Source: Pyrus communis
Lineage: Eukaryota; Streptophyta; Magnoliopsida; Rosales; Rosaceae
Direction: 5' to 3'
NCBI RefSeq assembly: GCF_963583255.1
Contig: NC_084817.1
Location: 563,001-627,000, forward strand
DNA length: 64,000 nucleotides
A model generated the notes under the pieces. The model worked only from the letters and a program-made list of their open reading frames with translations, made no database searches and was not told the origin of the DNA. Of the stretch, positions 13,334 to 25,164 are shown piece after piece. Made by a program: the position numbers and the translations under genes. Within the stretch, counting starts at the first letter, position 1. Every line of letters starts with the position of its first letter.

Positions 13334-13570
13334 AGCTCGTTTGGAAGTGTTTTTAAAATGAATGAAAGTGCTTTTAGATAAAATGTTTTTGGGTTTCAAA
13401 AGCACTTGAAATAGTTCTTACAATAAGCACTACTTATGTGCTTCTTGCAAGAAGCACTTTTAAGTGCTTTTTCATGATGCACTTGCATTTTAAGTAAGGA
13501 TTGATTTTAATTACATTTTCAATAAAAGCGATTTCAGTCATTTTAAAAGTACTTGCAAACGAGCTTTTAG
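13334..13570. mobile_element. MITE with GCTCGTTTG inverted ends, copy 1
   Basis: The left end 'gctcgtttggaagtg' is matched inverted by the right end 'gtacttgcaaacgagc'. The centre is rich in 'aagcactt' motifs that could fold. A second, more diverged copy lies at about 18567-18811, and a short related piece at about 63278-63373. No clear target duplication could be fixed. hAT-like by appearance. Confidence 0.6.
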
Positions 13571-15960
13571 ATGTTAAATATTGGTCATTGTAACTTTGAC
13601 TAAGAATATAACAACTAAAAAACCCCAGAATAATAGAGTTTACATGTACTTAAACAACCACATATTCTTTTGATTCACGACTGATCTAATTTCAATTACG
13701 TAATCAGAAGTGTAAAAACCTTCACAAAACCTATCAACTCTCTAAAAGTCAAAAACAAGTTCTCTCTAGTTTCCCAAGTTTGCACACACTCTTGCCGCCA
13801 GCCCTAGCCTGCCGGTGGCTACCCTTGTCCAATCTCCTTGCCATCCTCTTTTCCTCCTTCTCCTGTTCCCCTTCTCTTTTTTTCAACTTCCCTGAGTTTT
13901 ATCTCTATTTCTTTGAGCCCTGTCTCAAATTTTCCCACGAGTTTATCTCACTTTTGGGCTTCATGTCCCTTCTCTTCTTCCCTCCCTCTCCTTTGGCTGT
14001 TTCTTTCCAAATCCAAAACTGCATTTTCCCTTACTTTTTCACCTTGTCTCCCTTCCACATAATCCATCCCTAACCCGTCTTATGTTCTGATATGCGCACT
14101 CTAGGCCATATATGATTTCTAGATTTATTTCCCTCCTTTATTTTCCCTACCCCAACCGGCATGCCGGATGTCCCTTGAGGCCAAGTGTTTTGCTGCGGCC
14201 AAACTAAGGGTATTTTGCATACCCCTTTAGCCTCACCTTCTATCCATGTGTTATTGTGTTTGTATATATTTGCAGGGATTAGTAGATGAGATTTGGATCT
14301 GGTCACTATCTCTTGGTTCTGGGTTTTTGGTGAAAAAATCTGGATGTGGTGTGCTTTTGGTTGCGGGTTTGGTACTTTTGTGATGCAAAGTCTTGGTCGA
14401 TTTCACCACTCAATCATTTTCTCTAGTATCTGTGTCAAGTAGCTGTTGACAAGACTTTCATAGTGGTGACGGCGGCTGACGCAACTTTCTAAGGTCATAG
14501 ATTAGGGAGGTTTTAGCTTCTGCTTATTTAATTGGGCTGAAATTTTATGTATTTGTTTTTCCCCAATGTATCAAGATTATTTTGCCTTCATATATGTTGA
14601 CATGTAACCTTCTTTCGGATTAATGAAAATTACTTTTCAGACAAAATGGAAAAAAACACAGAAGCGTACAGTGTGAATAGAGGATCACAGTTTCCTTAAT
14701 GGCGTGTACTATCATGTGCAAGATTTGAGCAGCTGACTTTGAATCATTTAAGCAACAACTGAACAACTTGAACAACTCCTAACCATCACACTCAAACGAC
14801 CTTCTGATTTATTTAAGGTATACAATGTCGTTTGCTTTACGTAAAACGTCCTGAGATTGCGCCAGGAAACTTTATGGTTTTTCCTCCTCCTTTTTTTTTC
14901 TGAGTTTTTATTTGTCAAACAAGCAAATGGGTCTCAGAACTTAATTTGGTTTTGGGGACTTCATGTGATATTGTCAAATTATTTCTTATATTCTATTGTA
15001 TGGGAGCCTTCTAGATCTCAGTAGCGTATCTCAGTAGCGGTGCTTAATAAACTATATTACGAGTCGATGGACTCTCTCTCTCTCAAAAATGCTCGACGGT
15101 GCTGCATTACGATTCACGTGGCAACTGTCATGAAAATACTTGTACGATCAATACCAAAACTTCATTCCCAAAATTTCAAATTCATTTGTTTTTTTTTTCT
15201 TTAAACAAAGCAACGTGGTTATATCTGCGTGACGAATTCAGGAATTTTTCTTTTCTTCATAGGCCAAATATAAAAAAAGAAGTTTATAAGTTATTTTTTA
15301 CAACACAATTGTCTTATTAGTTAGTGAAGGAATCTTAACGATCATCGCACATAAAAGATTGAAGAAAGAAGTTGCGATAAAATAATTTAGGAATATACAA
15401 TCTATTATATTAAATGAAGGATATAGTTGATGGTTTCGTGTAAAAAGGGCATATACAATCTATTATATTAAAATATTCTTCTTAGGAATATACAACTAAG
15501 GAAAGTGTAGTGTGTAATGTGAAAAAGGGGTCATGTGTAATGCAAGAAAGAAGAACGATGCCATATCATATAAGGTCAAGCCTCAAGGAAGTAGCATGTA
15601 AAGTTGTGTACTACGATACGACCCTGAAATATATAAGTTCCAATCATACAAAAACACATTAAATATTTGCCCATTTTATCTTCAAATAGCAACAACCTGC
15701 AACTTGGATTTCTGCATTTTGATTATTCCCGGCTTTTCTGTTGGCCAAGAGCATGTGGAGTGGAGGTGGGAGCGAGAGAGAACGTGGAAATAATTGCTGA
15801 ACAATTCAGACTTTGCAGAGAGACAGAGAGATGGATAATTCAATTTATTATTTAATTAATAACTTAATTAATACACCAAATTAATCATATACATTCAATC
15901 CGGCTGCAGAGATTCCATGTGAGGTGGTTGCATGGGCATCACCGAGTCGATCTGCTCTCT

Positions 15961-15968
15961 TATTTATA
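15961..15968 (+). promoter_or_regulatory. Possible TATA box of the expansin gene
   Basis: TATTTATA lies about 115 bp before the ATG, with a long CT microsatellite (about 16044-16078) in the presumed leader. The position is reasonable, but it is not a perfect TATA box. Confidence 0.4.
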
Positions 15969-16043
15969 CTTTGGAAATTCCCGATTAATGTAAATACACT
16001 CCCAAATACCAATCCCCCCCCCTCTCTCTCTCTCCCCCCTCTA

Positions 16044-16080
<37 letters not shown>
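16044..16080 (+). repeat. CT microsatellite in the expansin leader
   Basis: A near-perfect (CT)n tract directly precedes 'caacaATGG' of the expansin start codon. CT tracts are common in plant 5' leaders. Confidence 0.85.
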
Positions 16081-16081
<1 letters not shown>

Positions 16082-16082
16082 A

Positions 16083-17285
16083 ATGGCGAAGCTCATTTTT
16101 CCATTAGCAATCTTTCTTGGAGTATGTAGTCTCTCGACATATGTCACTGCATTCACAGCATCTGCCTGGAGTAGAGGTCATGCCACATTCTATGGAGGCA
16201 GTGATGCCTCTGGAACTATGGGTACGTACGTAGTTGTTTTTCTTCTGCGTTTATGCGGAAGTGCTTTCCTTACTAATATATTATTATGATTAACCGAACC
16301 CTTGACCTGTCCTAATTCTAACATGTTACGGGTTTTTATGCACTGCAGGGGGAGCTTGTGGATATGGCAACCTGTATTCCACCAGGTACGGGACTAGGAC
16401 GGCGGCTTTAAGTACCGCCCTGTTTAACGACGGAGCTTCATGTGGACAATGCTACAAGATCATATGCGACTTCAAAACAGATTCTAGATGGTGCGTAAAA
16501 GGAAGGTCCGTGACAATTACTGCAACAAACTTTTGTCCTCCCAATTTAGATCTTCCAAACGACAATGGAGGATGGTGCAACCCACCCCTTCAGCATTTCG
16601 ACATGGCTCAGCCTGCCTGGGAAAAGATCGGGATTTACAGGGGCGGCATCATCCCTGTCTTGTTCCAAAGGTAACTTTAATTAGCCCGAAAACTAAACTT
16701 TAATCGTTGAATTAGTTCGAATTCGATCATTAATTTCTAATCCAAGGTTGATATGTTATCGATATGGTGTTAATATTATTGTAGCTAACATTATGTATCA
16801 AACATGTTATTGACCATACCGATACAATGTCAACGACAACCTATCGACATGTTATCGACACGTAGATATTCGACAACTTCAACGCGTTCATCTTCTCCTG
16901 CACAAAGAATTTTTGTATTGAACCCTTTGCGTAGTGTACTACATATATTTATGGGATTTGGATCGTGTGTGTGCAGGGTACCATGCAAGAAGAGGGGCGG
17001 TGTGAGATTCACAATAAATGGGAGAAACTACTTTGAGCTTGTGCTGATCACCAATGTCGGAGGAGCCGGATCTATCCAATCTGCTTACATTAAAGATCCA
17101 ACACTGGCTGGATTGTAATGTCCAGGAATTGGGGAGCAAACTGGCAGTCCAACGCCTACCTCAACGGCCAATCTCTGTCGTTCAGACTCACCACAACCGA
17201 CGGCGAAACTCAACTGTTTAACAACATTGTTCCCGCCAACTGGGGATTTGGCCAAACGTTCGCCAGCGAAGTACAGTTTTCATAA
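16083..17285 (+). pseudogene. Alpha-expansin with a 1-bp frameshift in the C-terminal domain
   Basis: Three exons (16083-16221, 16349-16670, 16977 onward) are joined by GT-AG introns at the usual alpha-expansin places. A signal peptide covers about residues 1-22. The double-psi beta-barrel domain follows, with 'GGACGYGN', the conserved cysteines and the 'HFD' motif in '[10 protein letters not shown]'. The CBM63 domain starts at '[15 protein letters not shown]'. After 'SAYIK' (near 17094) the frame shifts: the expected continuation '[13 protein letters not shown]', running to 'FGQTF' and a stop at 17283-17285, is intact in another frame, consistent with loss of one G in a GG pair. As read, the protein would stop at 17118 after 200 residues, lacking much of CBM63. 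Expansins loosen cell walls non-enzymatically. This is either a young pseudogene or a consensus error. Confidence 0.85.
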
Positions 17286-19459
17286 ATAATCCGGTGTTGT
17301 TGGTTTAATGAATTCAAGTGGCTGCTTTCACGGTTCTGGGTTAATCAACGGCAGAGGCGTGCTTACGTTATTTTTAAGAGGCAGCCCGCCACATTTTTTG
17401 GGCTTATCAAATTACGTGGTTATATATTGTCATTTTTTATACCCAGAAAGTATAGTGCTCGATCCCAAAACAACATCTGTGTTGTACCGTTTCAATAAGA
17501 AGCGCCGTCAAAGATGCAGCTTCAAACATGTAGAAATATATGCCTTTTACTACAAAAATTATAATAATCATATATTCTTGTAATATGATTTTTTTTTTTT
17601 TTTTTGTGTCGATTGTAATATGAATTGTTACAATAATTGTTAAATTTTCTTGGAAATGCCCTATCTTTCAAGTTGTACTTTATTAGCCTGATTATTAAAC
17701 TGTCTGAGCTTTGGCCTGAAATGTATATGAAATTGACTTGTATGATCCGGATATAAAATTATTATGACGTTTTATATTAATAACATAATACAATGTATAA
17801 TTTATCTCTATAATGCATTATATTATTGCCAAATCGCTTGAAATGTATATGAAATTGACTTGTATGACATATATATAAAGTTATCACGACTTTGTTACTT
17901 TGTGTCATAAAAGTTATTATCGTGAAACACTTTTATCCTTGTGATGGGATGCTAGTTGTCATTTATGACGAAAATTAGGTTATCTTTGCTTTTGTCATTT
18001 GACGTTGTTGAGCTTTTTAGAAAAAAACTGGGCCTCGTATTGAAGGCCTTTTGGCATTCTCTATGGACATCGGACAAGGAGAAGATGACAATGAGAATCT
18101 CGTTTTCAGAGTACGACAATGAAAAATAATGCTACGTTAAAAAATACTACTTAGTCACATAAAATTATGGGCATCTTCAAAAGAGATATCAAAATTACCA
18201 TGTAAAAATACAACAGTAAAAAATGGTAGCCAACTCTTTCCAACCGAACCTTCAATTTCTTACGTGGCACTAAATCATTTGAAGGCAAAGCCTTTTTGCT
18301 ATCAAATTTGACAGCAGATGTTAAATTCATTAAATGATTTTTTAATAGATTAATATAATATATAATAAATGTTGTTATATTTTTGAAATATTTGATTGGT
18401 TGCCTTAATCATTGGACTCCACAAAAAGATAAAATTTTTATTAAATGACATTATTATTTAACATATCGGGTGGAGCAAAATGTTGTACTACATGTCAAAT
18501 TGCCACGTAAGTTATCAACTATCATTCTGATGTTTAAAATTTGACATCTCATTTGGAAATGCTCAAAGCTCGTTTGAAAAGTACTTTTAAAATATTTGAA
18601 AAAGTTTCTAATGGAAATATTTTTAGGTTTTAAAAGTATTTGGAGTGTTTCATGTAAGAAGCAACAATTACATGCTTCTTGTAGAAAGCACTCTAAGTGT
18701 TTTTTCAAGATTCACTTGCATTTTTACTAAGGATTGGTTTCAACTTTCAACAATATTTTCACCAAAAGAACTTTCAGCATTTACAAATTAAAATACTTTC
18801 AAACAAGCCCTTAAGTAGATCCATGACTACTTCTTTGATTGACAGGGTAGTTCAGCAATGAAATTGGTTTTGTATACTTGGTATTAACGACATATGCACC
18901 ACTAATAGATGCAAACTCAACTGTACTTGAGATTTATGAACAAAAACATGGTTGTTTTATTACAGACTTATGTCACCGACTCAAGATATAGAAGCTTTTA
19001 CAGTTTTACTAGTCATGATCCAAATATTTTTAAAGTAAAACAGAATGATTTTATAAATAAATGAAGTAATTTTATTGATTATACGTACAAATAGAATACC
19101 CATTGATAAAGTTACAGACCAAAGAATAAAGAATAAAAGAATGGAAACACTGGCAGTGAAACCACACACACATAAGTAGCAATTACAGATCGAAGTAATG
19201 AATAATCCCTTAACCTGATGTTGATCCACATGAAGAAGAAAACTTGGTTGATGAAGCAATTGCATGGATAACTACTTCATCCAAATTATTTGGACTTGTA
19301 GCTCACGGCCAAGCTATATATGTCACGCAACATATCATTGATTGTCACCATATATATCTGCATCTTTTTTTTGCGTAACATCCCATACCACTTCACATCA
19401 ATCATGATGTATGATTACCAGCTTAATGACCGATTACGATGTCACTAATTAGCACCTAA
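17286..19459. other. Intergenic AT-rich spacer
   Basis: It holds the expansin 3' region, AT-rich DNA and a second MITE copy at about 18567-18811. No gene is seen. Short frames at 17308 and 18981 have no recognisable features. Confidence 0.55.
18567..18811. mobile_element. MITE with GCTCGTTTG inverted ends, copy 2
   Basis: The left end 'gctcgtttgaaaagtac' is roughly matched inverted by 'atactttcaaacaagccc'. The same internal order as the copy at 13334-13570 is visible ('catgcttcttg', 'ttcacttgcatttt', 'actaaggattg'). Confidence 0.6.
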
Positions 19460-20796
19460 TTAGGTGCTTGCCAATATTTCTTGTATCACAAGCCTTCTCG
19501 ACCTGTTTATGGTGAGCAAGCACAAGTAAATATGTTCTTCAAGCTCCTCTAGCTGCTCCAAAAAGCTAGCCTCACTCGCATGAAATTCCCTCACCACCTT
19601 CTTAAATATGTCAAAGTTTGAAGCTGATCCACCATTACTAGTAGTAATAATACTCCTCACACTTCTAACACATATTCCGGCCACCACTTTCCGGTGCTCC
19701 ACTTCATTGTGCAAACGTCTCACCATCCGACTCATTGTATCGAAGTCGTTGATCAAAATATAAACCCCTTGCGCCGCGATGTCAAGTTGCTTCCCGTGGC
19801 TCTCGGGAAACCTAGCCTTCAACCACTCGGCCGCAGAGTCCATTTTTCTCACGCACAAACCCAATGAGCAGGCCATGAGCGCCGGCGCCACCACGATTCC
19901 AATCATGCTGTGGATTGCAAACACAAGAAACGCGATCAAAAGCGCGGTGTGCGACAACACCAGACCCACCCCTCCAACCTTTTTGCATATTCTGTTACGC
20001 TGTGCGGCCCTGCGCACCTTTTTGTGCTTTAAAGTGAGCCTATTGAACAACGCCGCGTAGCTATCATGAATGTCACGGAACTGCCCAGGGCTGATTATCG
20101 ACAACGGATTTTTAGCTAGGGCAAATGTGCCAAGCTCCCCGAAAATTGCCAGGCATTGGTCGTCATGAGTAATGTCGATATTATCATTATTAAGTATGCG
20201 TACCCTTTGGCTGAGTTTTAGTACGAGCTTCTTCGTGTGTCGGTTTTCTGCCCGGGTTTGGTGCATGCTACGGAGGAGCACGTCACAAATGTGGCAGGCA
20301 TCTAAGCTGGCTTCGAAGTAGTCGGTGAGAAGGTGGTGGAGATTTATGCCCTCCTTGCCGACGATGTTTTTAAGGGTTTCTTGCCGCGGTTCTAGCAAAT
20401 ATTCGGAGCGGTCCAAAAACAAATTAGGCGGAAGCGACGAGCTAGACGAAGAAAGACTAGTGCTCGGCAGCTGTCCGTGAACCCTATCCCACATTTCTAC
20501 GTACGATTTTGTTCTAAAAACTTCCAAGTATTCTTCGTTCACGTTTAACTTGCTGGAGAAGCTATTCCCACCGAGATTGTCCTTTTTGCTCCCTGAAATT
20601 AAATTACCCATCAATTAACAAGCAATACCTATCGATTCTTCAAAACACATATTAATTTTTTTAAATGTAAAATTAATCAACTAGTAATCATAAATTAAGG
20701 AAATTAACATGCATAGAAATATAGAAATCGGAACTCACTTGGCTTGGAAAACGCAGATCTCAACTTGGTTCGTAGGGTTTTCCTCATCTTAGACAT
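19460..20796 (-). CDS. UPF0496 family protein
   Basis: Two exons (20739-20796 and 19460-20592) joined by a GT-AG intron give 396 residues. The short first exon reads MSKMRKTLRTKLRSAFSKP and continues in frame, so an in-frame ATG at the start of the long frame (20614) is intronic. The protein has the DUF677/UPF0496 pattern: an N-terminal region with a Ser run, coiled-coil-prone helices, and one or two hydrophobic segments around residues 232-275 ('LLIAFLVFAIHSMIGIVVAP'), followed by more helices to the end. Members are plant-specific, of unknown biochemical role, and some were named by similarity to a membrane-associated yeast-interacting protein. The gene stands alone and looks intact. An AT microsatellite sits directly upstream. 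Confidence 0.88.
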
Positions 20797-20815
20797 GATT
20801 ATGTGAATCAAATAG

Positions 20816-20817
<2 letters not shown>

Positions 20818-20860
<43 letters not shown>
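20818..20860. repeat. AT microsatellite in the UPF0496 promoter
   Basis: A perfect (TA)n run begins about 22 bp upstream of the minus-strand ATG, in the leader or core promoter. It is likely to be length-variable between individuals. Confidence 0.85.
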
Positions 20861-20863
<3 letters not shown>

Positions 20864-20985
20864 CGACGGAAGATGTTGAAATGGAGCTGCTAACTTGTTA
20901 TCTCTCTAAAATCGCAGGAGAGTCGAACCGGTTTAAAAAGGAAGAGGATACGGAGAAAGTTGGCTGTGTTTATATATATATATAT

Positions 20986-20989
<4 letters not shown>

Positions 20990-21038
<49 letters not shown>
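20990..21038. repeat. GA microsatellite
   Basis: A (GA)n run of about 48 bp is preceded by a short TA run (20970-20985). It lies roughly 200 bp upstream of the UPF0496 start codon. Confidence 0.85.
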
Positions 21039-21040
<2 letters not shown>

Positions 21041-23010
21041 TGGACGACACCCAGTTGGCTGTTATAGGCATACACCACCGACTCAATTAGTTTTGTGGCT
21101 TTGGTCACACGTTTGAGTCCCTCACACGTTTTGCTCTTTCTCTCTACGTGTAAGGCTTTCAAGCTCAATTATAATTAACCTAGAGAGATAACGTTCCATG
21201 TTTTATTAATTTAGATCAGAGAAAAAATACGAAACCAATTATTATTTCCCAAATTTCAAGCAAAAATAACAAATATTACAGCACAATGTCGTGGTGCAAT
21301 GATAACACTTCTCTCTACTACTATGGTAGAAGGCCACTTGAAAATATCGTAGCACGATAACTAATTGCCAAATTTCATGCTGCTACTGCTCAGTTAGTTT
21401 CGGTTCTAAATATCTTGCTCCAATTCCTCCTGTTATACGCTATAAAATAGATAAGATTTATTCTTCTTTTCATTTATCAATTTCTTTATTTCTCTCTTTT
21501 TTATTGCGTTCCTAATTTGATATACCGTGCTCTAGATTTGCACTAAACATGAATAACTTGAAGATTTAACTTTTATAATACAGCACTATTCGTGGAAGCC
21601 GATTTGATTTGGTTCGAGGAAACCCGAATTGATTGTTTATGTTATTTTGAGAATAGTCGTGGTTTATAAAGTTGGTGCAATGCACTATTTCTTAATTTGA
21701 TCGGGTTTAAATTCCCTAGCTAGATTTTTATTGAGATTCACGTAACTGCAGCATATGTATCATATTATGTACTTATTCATCTATATATAGCAGTATGAAG
21801 AAGGAAACTGACTTTTTTGATATAATTATTTTAAAATGTAATTTTTAATGAAAAAATGGTCCAACAATGATTGATTAGTTACTATAATATTTTACGTGTT
21901 TTATTTGAAGATTTTGAAACGTTGTGTACAGCACTAACATGTAAGAATTGTCCATAAAAATGTTACTGAATATCGCAAAAATGGAGCCATGCAGAATTGT
22001 TCAAACAGCAATCTATGATAAGCATGATCAAGAGGATAAGTGGATGGTTGTGTTACTAAATGGATAATTTAGCACTAACAGGCACGTGACTAAATGGAGC
22101 AATCAAGATAAACATTACTTTTGAACACGGATGGGCCTTTGCAATAAAAAAAAAAAAAAAAAAAAAACTAATGAAAAATATTTGAAAACTTTGAATTTTA
22201 ACAAAAATGACAAAATAATGAGTAAATTTAATAGTACTAATATTGACCTTTTAATATAAAAATATGATTTTTCGTTAAAATAAACAGTACCAGAGACCTG
22301 CAGAGCTCCCCCATTTTCGATATGAAAGCCCAACTAGCCAACCTTAGCAAATTACCATAATAGTTGACTAATGCTTCCGTGCCATTCTTGATTAGAAATA
22401 ATCTTGAGTGTAAAGAGTTGCATACACCTCTCCTTCTTGTCACTCTCGTTATTTCTCACGTGAAACGAGAGAAGCATGCACCATGTGGCAAGTTATTATC
22501 ATTTTCTTCAGAGTTAGACTATTCCAAAACCAAACATTTTGATTAAATATTTTTCTGCGATTACTTATCAATTAATTAACGTATTTCTTTGCCATTTTAT
22601 TTTATACATTTATTAGAGGGAATTGGGAAGTCGAACAAGTACAAAGAGAAGGTGGGAGGAATTACTCCTACATGCACGCAGCAATTTAACAATAAGACAA
22701 TGTATCCTCGACCCAACCGCGATCGAGTCCGAGAGTTTCTCCACAAATACTCGGGTCCTTGACCCAACTTTTAAAACAAAAAAACTTAACCAGTTGACTA
22801 ATTCAAATAACATAGACTTGGCCTTGATATCGATTAGCTCCCATATGACACACATACTTAATAGAATGTTATTATAAAAAAAAAAAAAATTATTTTCGCA
22901 CACACTTTTATCGCTTGAGTGACAAGGATAATAAAAGCTATGGAGTAAAGTGAGAATAAATTGTAGGGGAGAATACGGTAGGAAACAATCGTCATAGTAG
23001 ACCCCAACAC
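21039..23010. other. Spacer between UPF0496 and the dehydrogenase
   Basis: AT-rich DNA. An inverted copy of the 150-bp MITE lies at about 22165-22297, next to an A run at 22146-22166. No gene is seen; frames at 22613-23014 have no supportable product. Confidence 0.5.
22165..22297 (-). mobile_element. Dispersed MITE of about 150 bp, copy 2
   Basis: It begins 'actaatgaaaaatatttgaaaac' and runs to 'aaataaacagtacc'. It is the reverse orientation of the copy at 10264-10428, more degenerate, and non-coding. Confidence 0.55.
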
Positions 23011-25107
23011 TCAAAGGCCCGCAAGTTTGGAAGATATTTGATCATTAGCATCAGCATCACCAGCAGCAATGTCAATGACAAATCGATACTTAACATCATT
23101 CTTGGCGACGCGGTCCAAGGCCTCGTTGATTTTGTCCGGCGTTGTAAGCTCAATGTCGCACGTTATGTTGTGCTTCCCGCATAAATTCATCATCTCCGTT
23201 GTCTCACTTATCCCTCCTATTACGCTTCCCTTCACTGCTCTCTTGCCTGTGTTGCTTCCACGTCAATCCATTAATCACAACGCCATTGCATGCATATATT
23301 TGTTAGTTCCTACAAAAATTAGAAACCAATGAATGGTGTTTTTGTTTGGTACGTACCAAATATCAGAGGAAATGAAGGCAACTCAAAAGGCTGGTCCGGT
23401 GCACCCACAACCACCATAGTTCCGTTCACTTTGAGCAGTTCTAAGATAGGCCCAAGCGAGTGCTTAGCGGACACGGTGTTTAATATGAAGTCGAGCGTCC
23501 TCTTCCCTTTCTGCAGTCGTCGTCATCATCGTCATCGTCATTAACTTTAACTAATCCTTAATTAATTTGTTCTAAAAGGAACATAGAGAAAAACAAAAAA
23601 CAAAACAAATTGAAATGAAACCGGCCTGCAATCGTTGAGGATCAGTGCTGACTAGGAAGTAGTCGGCACCCAAATGCTCTTTAGCCTCTTTCTCTTTGGC
23701 TGGAGAGGTGCTGATGACAGTTACATGGTGACCAAAAGCTTTCCCAAACTTCACCGCCACGTGCCCGAGACCTCCGAGGCCAACCACCCCTATCTTCTTC
23801 CCCGTTGTTTTGTGTAGGTTGTGGTCTTTCAGGGGGGCGAACACCGTCACTCCAGCACACAATAGCGGCGCTGCTGCATCCAATGGCAGGTTGTCTGGTA
23901 TGTGTACCACGTACCTTCATCATCATACATGTTCATATTACTTGATTCTTAAGCACATCATTAACTCTTCTTATATAAATTAATTAATCAATGGCTCATA
24001 GTTAAATATATTTAATTTGCTCTGCTTAGCTGGTGATGCTAGAGACCAAATTATTAAGCACGATGAAAAAAATAAGGTAAAGTTCAGGATTTGAACTATT
24101 TTCTACGGGCAATTAGTTTTATTGGGTTTATTTTGTAATTTAAGATGATTCGCGCATGTGAAGCCGAAGCCACATGTGCTCACCCATATACAATTATTTG
24201 AAAAGATGACCTTAGCGGCCAGGTCCATTTTTCTTCACATAAAATCGTACATAATTTTTTTGATTCGAAGAAAACCTAGTGACTATGATCTATATAAACA
24301 AGTTCATCAATTATGTTTACACATTTGAAATATTTTGCTGCCTAAAATACCCCTATTGCATTTTGATGCACGCAATTCATTCTTTGCGGATTGTAAAGTA
24401 GAGATTAATGGTTTTGCAAAAAGAAAAGGAGAAAAACGCATGAAAGTTATAGATTAACGATTATAATAAATTTGAATATTACTGCTTATTTTTTACTTTA
24501 AATTAATAAAAAAAATTAAAAGATCAGATATATAACGATAATGTACGTTATTCAATGCATTATTTTTTTATTACTCTTTTCAAAACCTTTTTTTGGGTCA
24601 AATTAGGCATTTTAATTTTTTTTTTTTTTTTACCAAATTGGAAATATGAAAAGGTACTAATTTTGTGTTTCTTGCAGTTAGTGTATGTATTCCCCCTCCC
24701 CCCCCCCCCTAAACATTATTAGTATGTGCTACAAAATATAAGAATGTTATTTTATTCAAAATTAAGGTAAATTCACCTCAAAATAAATATATGTAAATTA
24801 TTTTACACAACATATACATAACAACAATAAAAGTTCCTAATAAATGTAATATATATTCAATATAATGTATCTTCAAAATAAAAGAATGTTGTTTAATTCA
24901 AACTAACTTACCTATATTATATATAAAAATATAAGTAAACCATTTGCACACATATATATAAATTTATAATAATAATAATAATAATTGGTTTAATATATAC
25001 AATAATACATCCAAAACAACTTACCTACCAAACAAAAAACATTTTGTTGAGTCAAAATTAATTTTATACTTCACATAAAGTATAAGTGAATTACTTGCAC
25101 ACCCATA

Positions 25108-25164
<57 letters not shown>

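Larger units (their letters stand above)
13069..16082. other. Intergenic region between RPN3 and the expansin
   Basis: It holds the RPN3 3' UTR, a MITE at about 13334-13570, a CT-rich stretch at 13770-14060 and AT-rich DNA. The 97-residue frame near 13780 is pyrimidine-rich low complexity. The stretch at 14270-14640 looks like old transcribed or retrotransposed sequence but matches nothing I recognise. Confidence 0.5.

Noticed and set aside
13780..14073. Possible small secreted protein with a hydrophobic, Ser/Phe-rich sequence
   Set aside because: The frame follows a CT-rich tract, and the other frame of the same tract is equally open; no conserved motif.
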